From: Temnothorax longispinosus
Lineage: Eukaryota > Arthropoda > Insecta > Hymenoptera > Formicidae
Assembly: GCF_030848805.1 (NCBI RefSeq)
Contig: NC_092369.1
Coordinates: 12,127,199 to 12,191,198 of the forward strand
Length of the DNA: 64,000 nucleotides
Reading direction: 5' to 3'
Part shown: positions 48,601 to 60,455 of the stretch, one piece after another
Layout of the letters: every line of letters begins with the position of its first letter
How positions within the stretch are numbered: the stretch's first letter is position 1
Notes under the pieces: model-generated
Seen by the model: only the letters and a program-made list of their open reading frames with translations
Databases searched by the model: none
Told to the model about the DNA's origin: nothing
Position numbers and translations under genes: made by a program

Positions 48601-49939
48601 GGGCTGCAGGCGACGTTGACGTTGAGCTCGAAGCCGGGCGGCGCGTTGCTGCCGTTGCTGTTGCTATTGACGGTGCAACCGTCGTCGAAGAAGCCCCGCG
48701 ACGTGCAGGCGGCCGGCGCGGACGAGGGGGTGACGATACCGCTGGACGACGCCGGCGTCACAGCTGCGACGGCGACGGCGGCAGCGGTGCGGGTGCAACC
48801 TGCGGGGGGGTAGCGACGAGTCATACCGATGTCCAGCGACGCCGGTCGATGGGGACGCCCGACGACGCCGACGTTGCTCGCGACCGTTTGGTTCATCGTG
48901 CAGCAACGCTGCTGCGACGCGAGTTGCTGCTCTCGTTGTTGCTGCTGTTGTTGTTGCGGTTGCTGCGACTGCGACGGTGGTACAGGCTGTTGCACGCCGA
49001 TACAGGGGGCCGGGGGTGGAAACGCGCCCGGCGACGGACGGGACTCCTGGGTGGCCCGCAGGCTTCTCGCGCATGTCTCCCGGTCGTGGCTGTTCTGCAA
49101 CGCACACGTACCTGGGATCAGCTTGCCGCCGATCGTCCCCGACGTCGGTTTCCGGCTCAGGAGGGACACGCGTCCCGAGCCCGCATTTCTCCTCGCGATC
49201 GCTTACAATTAATCGCTCATGTTACACGCGTGTTCTAGGAAAGACTTATATATAATCGATCCCAGAATAATCGAAACCGAATGTTCCTTCTGACTATAAT
49301 CTGTCTGGTCAATTTAGCTGCGATATTTCATCGACACAAAGAATGTCATCCAATTATTAGTACCGTATGACTCTTTGCTTGTAATTAAAATTTTATTAAA
49401 ATCCAGCCAATTAATTTGGTAGAATGTGACTTTGTCGTGTTTTTTTTTCTTCTAAAATTTAACACGTTATTTCTTCGAAGGAAGATGGTTTCCAAATCGA
49501 TTAATTCAAACGTGACGAAAGGTACATCCGGTCCATCCTGGGAGGACCTACACACTTAAACAACGTACACACAGGTTCCACGCTCGTGCAAATGAGTTTA
49601 GCGATGCATGACACAGGCGAGGAAGGCAAGGGGAGAGGGGATGCAATTATTAATCCTTGTTAAGTCGCACGTCGTAAACCGTGTTGCAGGCACCGGCGGT
49701 TAGTCGTTATTGCGGCGACTAGGGACGACGAGTTAGTTCAGCGTGTCTCTCGAGAAGATTCGCGCCCGAGACGGGTGGGTCGGCGTTTAATAGGGCCGCA
49801 CACTCCTGACGGACAAAGGCCACCTGTATACCTGGGCGATGCACTGGGAGACGACGTGATCAGGGAGCGCGGGGAACTGCTGCTTCAGCTCGTGGAACAG
49901 CTGCATGATAGTGATGTTAGAGCAGTGGCACTCCCCCAT
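45635..49939 (-). CDS. Tab2: TAK1-binding protein 2 (TAB2) homologue, CUE and NZF domains
   Basis: Seven coding exons from the right: 49832..49939, 48587..49094, 47552..47926, 46989..47219, 46193..46344, 46038..46131, 45635..45969. Phases agree and give 600 residues (human TAB2 has 693). An N-terminal CUE domain (MQLFHELKQQFPALP, VVSQCIAQ, then NSHDRETCARSL) is split by the first intron. The middle is Pro/Gln/Ser/Ala-rich, with a polyglutamine tract interrupted by Arg/Glu near residue 85. A coiled coil (about 415-485) comes next and an NZF zinc finger at about 550-574 (WVCTMCTFDNHPLM, CEECDMPRL) with all four cysteines and the TF pair that reads Lys63-linked ubiquitin. TAB2 brings TAK1 to ubiquitin chains in IMD/JNK signalling. 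An out-of-frame ATG at 49952 precedes the start. The C-terminus may instead come from distal exons (44864-45051). Confidence 0.93.
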
Positions 49940-52367
49940 CGTGGGCCCCCATCCTCCTGGCAGGGCCTACCTGCAGGTGCAGGTATATCATCGTTACATG
50001 TCGTCGGACCCGATACAAGGTGGTCGCTAGGTAGTCGCTCCCCCGTTAATTCAAGCTAATAACGACGCGCGCCAAGAGGGATCCGCCCGGTCCGCCGTCC
50101 CGTCTCTCGCGATGCGGTCGTAATACCACCACGATGACTAGAGACGAGCCAAGAGCGCTCGTAATAACGCGATCCGGAAGCCTTCTCAGAAACGTGGATA
50201 TTTTATAATTCATTGGATGCGCGAGTTGGGCCGCATCCAGATCGAACGCTCCTCGTCGACTCTGTCGACTCTGGGGGGGCGATCTCGATAACGGCGAGCG
50301 CGCGAATTCGCGAAATGTCGGACGAGAGTCGCGGAAATCGGCGATAGACTCTCGACGATTCGACCACGTGCGACGAAAGGAAGGAGAGAAAGTAAAAGAA
50401 AGAGACCGTGGAACCTGGCAATCGGAAGACGTACGCGATCGCGCGCTTGTTTCTTTTTCGGGGGGCGATTTCGGCAGGTGCGACGCGTTACTCTTGAAAC
50501 TTGGATCTTCCTTTCGCCCCTTCGTTATGCCAAGCAGGAAAGCAAGACGAAAGCTTTCCCACTCCCTCCCTCCTCCCCCCTCCTCTCTCCCTCTCTCTCT
50601 TTCTCTTTCTCTCTCGATGGCATATCTTATCGTATTTATAAACCCGCCTGGCTGACCCATTTTTCAAGAGTAACGCACAAGTCGAACCAAGTTGTTCGCC
50701 TGCTTCTACACGGTAATGAATGAGAAGCTCTCGTTTATCCCGCAGAAAGCAACCCCCGCATCGCGCGCAAATATACATCGTTCTCCCGCATAAATCAATA
50801 ATTAAAATACAATCGATATCATCTAATAAACCTAATCTAATTAAAAAAAAACTAACTTTTTTTATACACTCCACTCGCATTACGATATCTGTACATTAAG
50901 TACATGGCGTTTGCGTTCTTACCCCTATCTTCTGTAAATAGCAGTCGAAAAATGACAACTACATAGGCAATGCGATTAAGGAGATATCTAAATGCGTATG
51001 CTTACGCACGAAGGTGAATCATCGCGAAGATTCTTTTTGTCAAAAACTGCCAAAATCCGTGCGGGCTAATTTGAAATCTCGATCCTATTCCCACGCGGCC
51101 GATCGCTTCCACGACACCCGCTACATCGCGGAATTGGCAGCTACGTAGGAAAACGGTGGACACCTGTGCGGTACGCCACGTATAGGAGTGCCACATAATT
51201 ATTAGCCGGCACCGAGGAACATGCCACGCGCTCGCTCCCGCCAGCAGCCGTGATGAAATTTTGCGAATAATATTTTATTATTTGCGACAAAGATCGCTCG
51301 CGGAAAATGATAATCTGTCTGATAGAAAAACGTCTAACGTGTCAGCAATAATAATAAACAAATGTATCTAAGTCAATTTAAGAGATAAAAATACTGAAAA
51401 AAAATCTACAATCAAAATAGCATCGATCAGACGATATTACAGGACCAGTATATGAATGGTTTTCGGTGATCGAAAGAAAATATATATTACCGTCGACTTC
51501 TTTTTTGGTCTGATACAAAGTGCTTTTTCCCCGAATTGTGCATTTAACTGTTTTTTCGCCAGCTCGCAGATTGGCAAACGGCGCGACGCCAATTCGATCG
51601 GAAAAGCTTCGGAGGGGACGAAAAAGCTTCGGCCGCGTGGAATTTGCATTTGGAGCATAGCCACGCGGCGGAATAAAGTGCTAGAATTAATAATTTCCGT
51701 CGCTTCCTTTTCTTCCGTCTACTCGCACCTGGCAAGACGGCGGGTCAGGTGAACGAGGCATCAATCAGGGAGAAAAGTGTTTATTGGCGCGCCATCATCC
51801 ACTTCCATTCGTACCTTCTGTCGTTTCTCGATTCTTCAGCGAATAAATTAATTTAATCTAATCTGGCGCAATGTCCCACATGTTTCCTATTAAAACACTC
51901 GTTAATATTCTTTTTATTTTTCTAGATATTTAAGAAGGAACATGGTTACGCGTTGAATACAAATTTTTTACATGAAGCTCGTGTGTCTTTCACTTCTGCC
52001 CATTATTTCAGACTCGTTTACTCTTCCATTTCTTTGGCAACTCGCTCTCCTTCTCGAGATTTTCGAAAACAAGTCTATATGTAAATGAGCGAAATGTAAA
52101 TAAATGCGAGTGGGCAGACGGCACTCGAAGATGGTGGTTGCGCGAATGCCGCGAATCCGTTCCGGCTCCGTTTGTGAATCTCGCGCACCATTAACCGAAG
52201 AAACGAATCCGCTCGTGCCGAAGGCACTTTTTCAGTAGATGCCATTGCCATCCTGCACGAATTCATTCGAAACAATTATCGCAGGAAGGATGGAAAGAGA
52301 GTGAAACCTAAACGAGTCGCGACAGTAAACCGAATGCGTGGGAGGGAGGGAGGGAGAGAGGGAGAGA

Positions 52368-52372
<5 letters not shown>

Positions 52373-52414
<42 letters not shown>
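52373..52414 (+). repeat. (GA)n microsatellite
   Basis: About 20 GA units preceded by GGGA repeats (52340-52372). Confidence 0.9.
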
Positions 52415-52416
<2 letters not shown>

Positions 52417-53446
52417 GAACCTTTTCACGCCAAAATGTTCGTCAAATCGAATATATTTGAGCTATAATACAAGTATGTGTATTTTTTAATTTACGAACTA
52501 GTTCTAAAAATAATTAAAGACGATATGTTACACAAAATCGAGAAGCAAACTTTCATTTAGTCAAATTTTCGCGATAGAGAGCTCCACGTCGAGCTGGTCG
52601 AAGAAAATCCGTCACAGCTAAAATATGTTACATTTCGATAAGAGAATAAAATCGCGTATATTAAATAAAGACAGATGAGGACTCTACCCGTCTACCGGAA
52701 AGCCGAAAGTTTCGGGACGCCTCTGACGTCGACGGGGAGACGTTTCAAGGGGGGAACGAGAGCGCCGTTCGCGTCGGGACAAGCGAAAAAGGAAAAGCGG
52801 AATTCTAGGCTGCCGAGAAGATATTTGTGTCATGAAATACCCGAGAGACACGCGTATACACGTAGACCGCGTCGCTGTTTTCGTCTGGGCTGTACGTGTA
52901 GAAACACGGGAGGAAAAGCGGCGAATTCCGCCCGATATTTCACGCCTCCGCCCTCTCCGTTTTGTTTTATTTCCGCGCGGAATTATTCTCAGGCGTCGCG
53001 CGGAAATCCGCCGACATCCCCGAGTGTCCCGCGAGAGCGACACTGTCGATAGCGAGGGCATTTCGCGCGGGTGTCACGGAAAATCGCTTTCCGACTACGT
53101 ACGCGGTTTTCTGCAGAGGAGAAGCAAGGCAGGAGCGAGAGTTTCCCTGTAAATTCAATACAGCGACAATCGCGTTAATTATCGAGAGACCGTAAATCGC
53201 ACGTCTCCGAAATTATAAGCTACACGTCCATCCGACACCTGTTGCTCGCAACAGTCGTCTGGGAACTAATTGCCCGTAATAACGTGTAATTAACAGCGAC
53301 GTACGCGCGCGCGCGAACGCAATGAACCGTGCGTGGTGATTAGAGCGGCGGTGCTTGCGAATCTATCCCAAAGACCAAACGTATTCTCGAATATTTTTAT
53401 AGACACGTTGAATTAGGATTTTATTAAATAAAATTATCATGTTTTA

Positions 53447-53720
53447 CCCTTCGCCCCCCTAGCTTTTTTTAGCACCTTTACGCCGCATAGGTGGGTCGTT
53501 TTCGTCCTGACGTTTTTTTTTAATGTTAAAGTGTTACAAAAAATCTGAAAAAATTCATGGAGGTAATTCAAACCTTCAATTTGAAGTATCAATCATAAAA
53601 TTATAAACAATTTAATTTTTTCACATAATTTGTATTAAAAGAATGGAGCCCGTTTTCAAAAGTTACAACTACATTTGATTTTCGCCCGGACGAAAACGAC
53701 CCACCTAGTGGGATGAAGGG
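53447..53720. mobile_element. MITE with CCC ends and TTTA duplication (piggyBac-like)
   Basis: The left end CCCTTCGCCCCCCTAG is paired with the right end CTAGTGGGATGAAGGG. Further in, GGTGGGTCGTTTTCGTCC at 53491-53508 is exactly inverted near 53687-53704 (GGACGAAAACGACCCACC). TTTA flanks both sides (53443-53446, 53721-53724). CCC termini and a four-base T/A target resemble non-autonomous piggyBac-type elements, though the target is not the classical TTAA. About 274 bp, non-coding. Confidence 0.7.
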
Positions 53721-54024
53721 TTTATTTTATTATTACAAGTACATTCCTAAAGATTGTTAAAGCGACAGAGGCAATCCAACGCAACGAGATCCGATTCGCG
53801 CCGGGGAGTTTAACGCACGTGGGGGGCGTCAAGTCAGTCGGCCACCAGACGAAAATAAGGAACCAAGAATAATAATTGACGGGGGACGCGCGCCATTAAT
53901 GTTAAGCAGAGCCGTACGATAAGTCGCTCATCTGCCGCGCGAGCGCCGGCAAAAATAAACGCCACAACTACACTGAAAATAATATCACACTTTTTCCCTC
54001 CCGCGAGAAAATCCGCAAGACATC

Positions 54025-54062
54025 ACCGTCGTTGTCGCCGTCGCCGTCGTCGTCGTCGTCTG
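54025..54062 (+). repeat. (GTC)n-type microsatellite
   Basis: Imperfect run of GTC/GCC/GTT triplets with no coding context. Confidence 0.6.
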
Positions 54063-55527
54063 CATCAGCCGAACCGGTGGAATTTAAATTAATTAAATGC
54101 CAACGCAATTTACTTAAATAACTTAATTAAATCGAAGAAAAGTTTTAAGAGAATATATTGGAAAAATAAACTAATATATTAAAAGTCTACTTTTGATATA
54201 TCAGTCAAAAAGTTTCAAATTATCTCAAGGCAAGAGATACGCGAACTAGATCGCTCTCGTAATTCACCCCCTTCCTCGAAGTCGATATCAATTCTTTCTC
54301 GGAGCGGCTTTCCTTCTCGAAGTAAATATCTTCGGTCTTTAAATCCGAATTCCGTGCAGTTATATCCCGACAGAAACTTTCATCAGACGTGGTATTTCCG
54401 CGCGCGCATCCTAATGAACCATTAAGCGAAATTGCCGGGTAAGTTTAGCGATCAATTTATCAGTGATTACGCAATTTACCGTCGTCGCTCATTCCACGAA
54501 GAAACCGGTAAACATTTTTCCTCTTCGCCAGACGAAGGTATCCACGGGATCTCATCGTGCTTCATAATGACGCGATTACATCGAAATGCGATAACATGCG
54601 TTGGATTAATTCGATTTTCGAGCCGCCGCGCCGCGCCGCGCCGGTATATGAATCTCAGGATTTCCAAGCGCGATAGAATGTGTTAAGAGAACGCCATTAA
54701 GATGAGGATGATTAGGATATCGATAATTTATATCCTTCTCATGATTTATATATTACAATATTAACACGAGGAAGATTATTGAGATATTATTGAGGTGTCG
54801 GTAACACATTGATAAAATTGAAATAGCGGTATCAAATGCAGGAGCTCCAAATCTATCAGCCAGGTTCCCGCTTGGCGAAATTTATGCCAACGGTCGAGGT
54901 AGCCCTACAATATAAATTTAAATGAATTTTATGTATACAACTGACATTTAATCTCGCAGCTCCACTCGCTCCGAGTTCAACGGCGCCCCAGGACGTCTCA
55001 ATCGCAGGAAACGAGCACCTGGCCCGACACGGTTGACCAATCGTCGCTAGTATGTACTCCGACTTTAAATAAACCGACGCAGCGAGAGGCGCGAGGCGTA
55101 ACGCTCCACCGCGAGCATGTTATGACAGGCACGCGATACATTTGTTTTATGGCGGGGCGTTAAATTTGATGCAGTGGCAGAGACCGACCGCGATCTGTTG
55201 TATGTACAACTGATACTCGGCCCCCTCTCGTCTCCTCCCTGCATGCTACATGTCAAACGGACTGAATGGATGTTCACCCTACTGCGTTCTTAAACGAAAC
55301 TCTCACGAAGAGTTTTGTTGCACGCGGTAAAAAGATCATATTTATCTTTTATACTTGTCTGAGAAAAGTAACTGATAATTATAATTACGTAACTGATAAT
55401 AAGTAAAACAGGACCGATATGATATACAATGAATTAGGGAAAAAAACGCTATTTACAATCCGGTTTGGATCTTGGTAGCATAATGATAACATTGTGTGAA
55501 TTTTGTAAACTTTTTTCAAACTTCGGT

Positions 55528-55530
<3 letters not shown>

Positions 55531-55562
<32 letters not shown>
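55531..55562 (+). repeat. (CT)n microsatellite
   Basis: Sixteen CT units directly at the truncated left end of a family B element copy. Confidence 0.9.
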
Positions 55563-55564
<2 letters not shown>

Positions 55565-55568
55565 GTGC

Positions 55569-55735
55569 CGATCTATAATCTTCTTATAAAAAGTTCAATT
55601 TTTTTGTCGTAATTGAACTATATAAAATGACTTCATTGAAGCAAGTTGTCTTTATTTTAACGCAATATAATCTCATTTCAAGATTTCCAAGATGTTGAAC
55701 TAAAGATATTTTCAAATCAAGAGTATTCTTTTTTT
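55569..55735 (+). mobile_element. MITE, family B copy 2 (left end lost)
   Basis: ATCTATAATCTTCTTATAAA through GAACTATATAAAATGACTTC, AATATAATCTCATTTCAAGA and AGATATTTTCAAATC follow the minus strand of 13130-13350 in the same order. The left end is replaced by the CT microsatellite. Confidence 0.65.
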
Positions 55736-56312
55736 TGTCGGTCTTTTAAACTTTAAAACACTGCTCTTTGTCGGAACAATAAACCCACACACTTAAATTG
55801 ATAATCGATTTAAATTATGTAACTGATTGGATAATTCAATTCGTAATGACGGCGGAAATATATTGCATTCGAAGGGTGCGAGAAGGGGCGCGCGATACGG
55901 ATACGCGACCGGAGTTATCAGTCGATCGCATTACTTAAGAGAAGCTCGCTTGTTTACGCCTCGTAACAGGTTTAAAGCCGTGACGTCGCGCGTTTTTACG
56001 CGCATAATTCTTGCCCACGCGCGCGGAAACTCGCCGCGCGAACAGCCGCCTCGCGCTCGACAGATTATCTTCGCGCAATATTATCATAAATCTTGCGCAA
56101 CGATCGAGACCGGTACGACACGGGCGAATATATTTTTTTTTTCTTCATCCGTCGCGCCCCCCGCGCCGTGCGGTTCAAGATAATCCTGTCGTTCCGCGTC
56201 GCGCTGTACTTGCAAAACAAGATAAGCGTAAGATTATAGGACGAACTTATCAAGTACGAATATACGTCAATACGGAAAGTTTAACTTTCAACCGTATGAT
56301 TGTAGAGTCTCT

Positions 56313-56477
56313 GGGACTCCTACCACTTTTGTAATTAATCCTTAAAAAAAAAACTTGATTTTGTGCACAAATAATGCTATGAGATAACGTAAGAAAATTT
56401 AACAGCAAAAATATTACAGAAACTAAAGAATAATTATATCTATTTCACCTTTTTTTACACCTAAAAGTAGGAGTCCC
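56313..56477. mobile_element. Small inverted-repeat element
   Basis: GGGACTCCTACCACTTTT on the left faces CTAAAAGTAGGAGTCCC on the right, giving ends of about 17 bases with one gap. It spans 165 bp, is AT-rich inside and has no frame. No target duplication is clear. Confidence 0.55.
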
Positions 56478-56493
56478 TAAAGATAAATGTCAA

Positions 56494-56634
56494 AATTGGG
56501 CGCGTTCAGCAGAACAAACCGCTCAGTAGCAGTCGAACGTGATTGGCTCTTACTTTTAGACCCAACAAATCAACGTAGCGTGTTGATAAGACGACACTCA
56601 ACAGTTGTGTCTGCTGAACGCGGCCATTTATGTA
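56494..56634. mobile_element. Small inverted-repeat element with GCGTTCAGCAGA ends
   Basis: GCGCGTTCAGCAGA at about 56499-56512 is inverted at 56610-56623 as TCTGCTGAACGCGG, and weaker symmetry continues inward (CTCAGTAGCAGTCG against CGACACTCAACAG). It is 17 bp from the element at 56313-56477. About 140 bp, non-coding. Confidence 0.55.
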
Positions 56635-56711
56635 CTCAAATTAACGTGTTCATTGTTTCGTATATACGCAAAATTTTGTACAGCAAAACGATCCTGATTC
56701 TTTTTATATTC

Positions 56712-56866
56712 TCTATAAGAATTTCAACTTTTCTTCTTGGTTAAACTATATAAAATGACTTCATTCCAGCAAGTTTTCTTCGTTTAACGCAATATAATCT
56801 CATTTCAAGATTTCCACGTTGAAACTAAAGATATTCTCAAATCAAGAGTACTTATTCTTTTTTTCT
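56712..56866 (+). mobile_element. MITE, family B copy 3
   Basis: AACTATATAAAATGACTTCA, AATATAATCTCATTTCAAGA, AAACTAAAGATATTCTCAAA and a right end CTTTTTTTCTGTG match copies 1 and 2. The left end is not clear. Confidence 0.65.
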
Positions 56867-57543
56867 GTGCGCTTCATTTTTGTGCTCGATTTTTTGCTGC
56901 TGGAGTCATCGATATATCTTTTAAAAGATATAAATGCTTGTAAAAAAAACAAGTGCCGTCCAATGTGATATTTTGAATGAAGCAACGATGCAAGGTAAAA
57001 GACACGCTATTCAACGCATCTGCCACGAAAATGCAGTTTTGTTTCAATCGTGTCACGGAATGTTTTTCATGAGTTTCATCACTATAATATGCTTAAGTAG
57101 CGATAATGAAGTTCCTACTACGAGATGAGACATGTAAAAGTCGTTAGTCGGGGAAAAGCACGGGGAGCGGCCGCGGCGGCCGAAGGGAACGGGCCCGAAC
57201 CGAACGCGCGACTAAAACGAAACTCGGTCTCGATGATATCCCCCCTTCCCCCCGAGTCTAGATCCTCCGCGCGGAAGCGCATTGTTGTCGGCACAGCCGC
57301 GTATCCATCCGGTGCATTCCGTCGCAGGTGTATTTTCGTGCCGCGTGGAGTCCACCGCCGTCGCCGCCGCGAGTAATAGAGCGCGCTCCGTTCCCTTTCC
57401 CCGTCGCTCCCTCGCGACGCGATGAGACGCCACCATCGCCGTCGTCGTCGGCGACGACGGCGACGGCAGCGGCGGTCGCCCTGGAGCTCCGCTTTTAGAG
57501 TATTTTAGACCCAAACTTTAGTCGCACGAGTAGGCAGACTCAC

Positions 57544-58100
57544 CGGACGGCAACCATCGGAGACGTCCGACGAGCGGGCTGCGACGTCGTGCACTTCTTC
57601 CTCCTCCTCCTCCTCTTCCTCTTCACGAACACCTACACCTCGTCCGTGCCAGAGGAAGGGACCAGCACCGCAGTCGTTCTTCAAGAGAATCCCGTACCCC
57701 TTTTCCTCGCAGAAACTCTTTTCGTCTCTCACGGAGTTTTCACCTGTCACCGACGAGCGCGATCGCGGTACACGCGGCCCACAGTCTCCGCAACTCCGCA
57801 CCGGCTCTCAGCTCTCACTCGCGTTTTTCCTCCTATCTGTCTTTTTCTGTCTGTATATGTCTTTCTGTGTGTATGTGTGTCCGCTCCGTTTTCGCGTTTT
57901 CGCCTTCGAGAGACGACGAGCCGAGGCGAGCAGCAGGAGCAGCTACCGTCCGTCGGGGCCACCGATCAGCTGTGCACTGCGTACCGACCACCGCGCTGCT
58001 CGGCCGCGCCGCTTCCGTCCCGGCGCGTCGCCGACGACGGCAGGCGCCGATGTCCCGCCGGTCCCGCGCGTGATTTAATGCTCCCGATGATTTCTCGCGA
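57544..58100 (-). promoter_or_regulatory. Tab2: Possible TAB2 5' non-coding exon and CpG-rich promoter
   Basis: On the minus strand a strong donor, CCG followed by GTGAGTCTG, lies at 57543. A matching acceptor (CACCTGCAG at 49980-49971) lies 32 bases before the TAB2 start codon. The DNA 5' of the donor is GC- and CpG-rich for over 800 bases, as expected of a broadly used promoter. The exon's right end is not defined. The link to TAB2 is inference; no other minus-strand gene in the interval could use the donor. Confidence 0.35.
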
Positions 58101-58539
58101 GCGAGGCGATCGCGAACGTTGACGGTCGACGCGGACCGACGGCGACGGGAGCTCGCACGATCGCGTAGTCAAGATGGCCGTCCCTATTTATGAATGGGAG
58201 ACGCGTCACGTTAGCTCGCCGCGGTGACACGACGAGGAGGGAGAAAACGCGACGTCCGTCCGCGCGCTATTTTAGATCGCGTATGCGAGACTGGACACCG
58301 ACGCGCAGCGTCGCGACGGATACGGTCCTCCTTTCGTTGTCATCTAGCGATCCTTCTTACCGCGACTCTCGCGGAAATTACTCGCCAATAATCGAGAGAG
58401 ATTAAACTGATAAAACTAGATCGATGAAAGTAGAACGAGAAATATAGCAACAAAATACAAAAGTATTCCATCCTTGTCTTTCATAATCTATTGGCTTTAC
58501 CAAAATGATAATGAATATTCACGAAAAATTAAGAAAATA

Positions 58540-58785
58540 TTCCACGAAAATTCGGGAAATATTTTTTTATCTCTCTAAAGTAGTAATCTGTCGCTTCGCA
58601 AAAAGTATAGCATAGCGAAAAATGAAGAAAATATTCCATTGAAATGATGCTTTTCACTTGTGTAAGTAATTCACCGCTTCACGAAAAGAATATTTGTGAA
58701 AAATATAGAAAAATATTTTTCAGTCTCTCTATGTCGCTTCGCAAAAAGTACATCGGCGAAAAATGAGAAAAATATTCCGTGTTGA
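58540..58785 (+). repeat. Degenerate tandem repeat
   Basis: Units with GTCGCTTCGCAAAAAGTA, then GCGAAAAATGA and AAAATATTCC occur at about 58591 and 58733. A weaker unit at 58676 reads CCGCTTCACGAAAAG, then TGTGAAAAATATAG. CTCTCTA occurs between units. Spacing is irregular (about 57-85 bases). Non-coding. Confidence 0.55.
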
Positions 58786-60455
58786 AGAGACGACAGAGAC
58801 GTTTTTCTAAAGTTAAACTCACCTTACATCTGATACATCTCGCTCTGTACCAGTTTTTTTCTTCACCTTTTTAGGATAAAGCTTACTGAGATGACGCTCT
58901 GAATAAAATATTATACGTTCGCCCTTATCGCCACGAGATATAAAAATATCTCAATATCGTGTATATATTTAATATTTAACAAAAAAAAATAGCGCTCAAA
59001 TATCGTGTATAAAATTATAATATTTTATACGAGAACTTAGCCTATGCCGCGCATCTGCGTCATAATAAATGATGGGGTGCTCCAGGCATTACTGTAAACA
59101 CTGGTATATTGACTTCTACGGATATATAAACCAAAATTAATAATACAATAGTAATAATTATAATTATAATAATAATAGAATTACTAATGCGGAATAGACA
59201 GTTGCTTATTTCTGGAACAGCGGATTAGTGAAAATAAGCAAATGTAGGAGTCGAGTTCCCGGATGCTGTTACTTTAAATGCTTTCGACTCGGGGAAAACA
59301 ATCGTGGGAACTGTTTTGCGCTCGTTCTCTGCTTGTAAATCAGTAAAAGTAGCTAACGATGAAACGGGAATAACAAGATGCCTCAAACCGCGATGCGGAA
59401 TCCAGAAGAAACGTACGCACTCTGGATCACGTGTCTCGCGAGAGATACGGAAAAACGTATTTTTTCTTTCTTCTACGTATATAACGATAACCTGTCTTTG
59501 TTTTTCTATCGTGCAAACGCGTTTAAGAGCACAGCGTAAAGCCGTGTTAAACAAATTTATAATTCCAAACGACGTACTCTTCCTATTCATGCAAATCCCA
59601 ATCATGCTCAAGTATCTTGTTACTATAGCTCGTGATGAGTGGTTGAATGAAAACAACGAGAAAAAAAAGAGAAATCTAATGTTTAAAAATATTTACGCAA
59701 ATTCAAGAATGATGTTGAAATATTTTATCAAGCGTTCTACATTGATTTCACCTACTTTATTTGCTTAGTCTTATGTAAGAATAATGCCTAGGAATAATGA
59801 TCACTATCCAAAGGATAATTCGTATTAAGGATTGCAAAAATACAATAATGGCACCAATTTGATTCTCTCGAAGGCATACGTTTCTTTTGCATTCTTGGTG
59901 TTAGTTTCCATGATTGTTGCCGTCAGAGAATGGCAATATCATCATCGCTTCTCCTGATAAATTTAAACCTTAGATCAACAATAGCAAATTAAAATCTTGC
60001 TAATACTACTCAGGTCAAAACTACGTACGCTGTACATAGCGAAGGGGAAAAAAAGAAAGTAGAAGAAAAATGGAGAAGATCAATATTCTAGAATCGTTTT
60101 TAAGACTTTGAATGCCTTAATGCACTTATATATGTTTTCGCGTCGTTTGCAGTAAAAAAACTAATCCGTTTTACACCTGACTTGATCCCACAAGAAAGGG
60201 ATGTGATACAGCAATGATTGCTTAGCAAAAAGATATGAATTGATCGATGTCGCGACGACACGAGCTTTCGCCGTTCAAAAGACGGACGTTCTAGCGGACA
60301 AATCCCTGCTTATTTTTTCGATACTAATGTTGAATATATTAAATTACAAAATGCGCGCCGTTAGAACTCCGTCGAGGCGATTCGCCGTCTCGCTATAGGC
60401 CGATGTCGATGTCTAATCGAAGTCACGCGATCGCAGACGCTGAGGAAGGTCCAGC

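Larger units (their letters stand above)
49940..60455. other. 10.5 kb without a supported coding gene
   Basis: Most of this is probably the long 5' intron of TAB2 (49973-57543) and DNA between TAB2 and CLIC. It has (GA)n at 52373-52414 and (CT)n at 55531-55562. Inverted-repeat elements lie at 53447-53720, 56313-56477, 56494-56634 and in family B. There is a CpG-rich block at 57130-58400 and a degenerate tandem repeat at 58540-58785. The two longest frames near 59225-59768 oppose each other and have no family match or ATG at the nominal start of the plus frame. The frame at 50046-50660 is low complexity. Confidence 0.55.

Noticed and set aside
48829..49238. Plus-strand frames of up to 129 codons opposite TAB2 exon 2
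   Set aside because: They are translations of the opposite strand of the polyglutamine region (runs of Cys, Leu); the minus frame continues the CUE domain.
50046..50660. 204-codon minus frame upstream of TAB2
   Set aside because: Low-complexity Arg/Ser/Glu sequence through a CT/GA-rich tract; no motif or splice evidence.
59225..59768. 154-codon plus and 143-codon minus frames overlapping each other
   Set aside because: Neither resembles a family and they oppose each other over the same DNA. The plus frame starts with GTG and I see no splice context.
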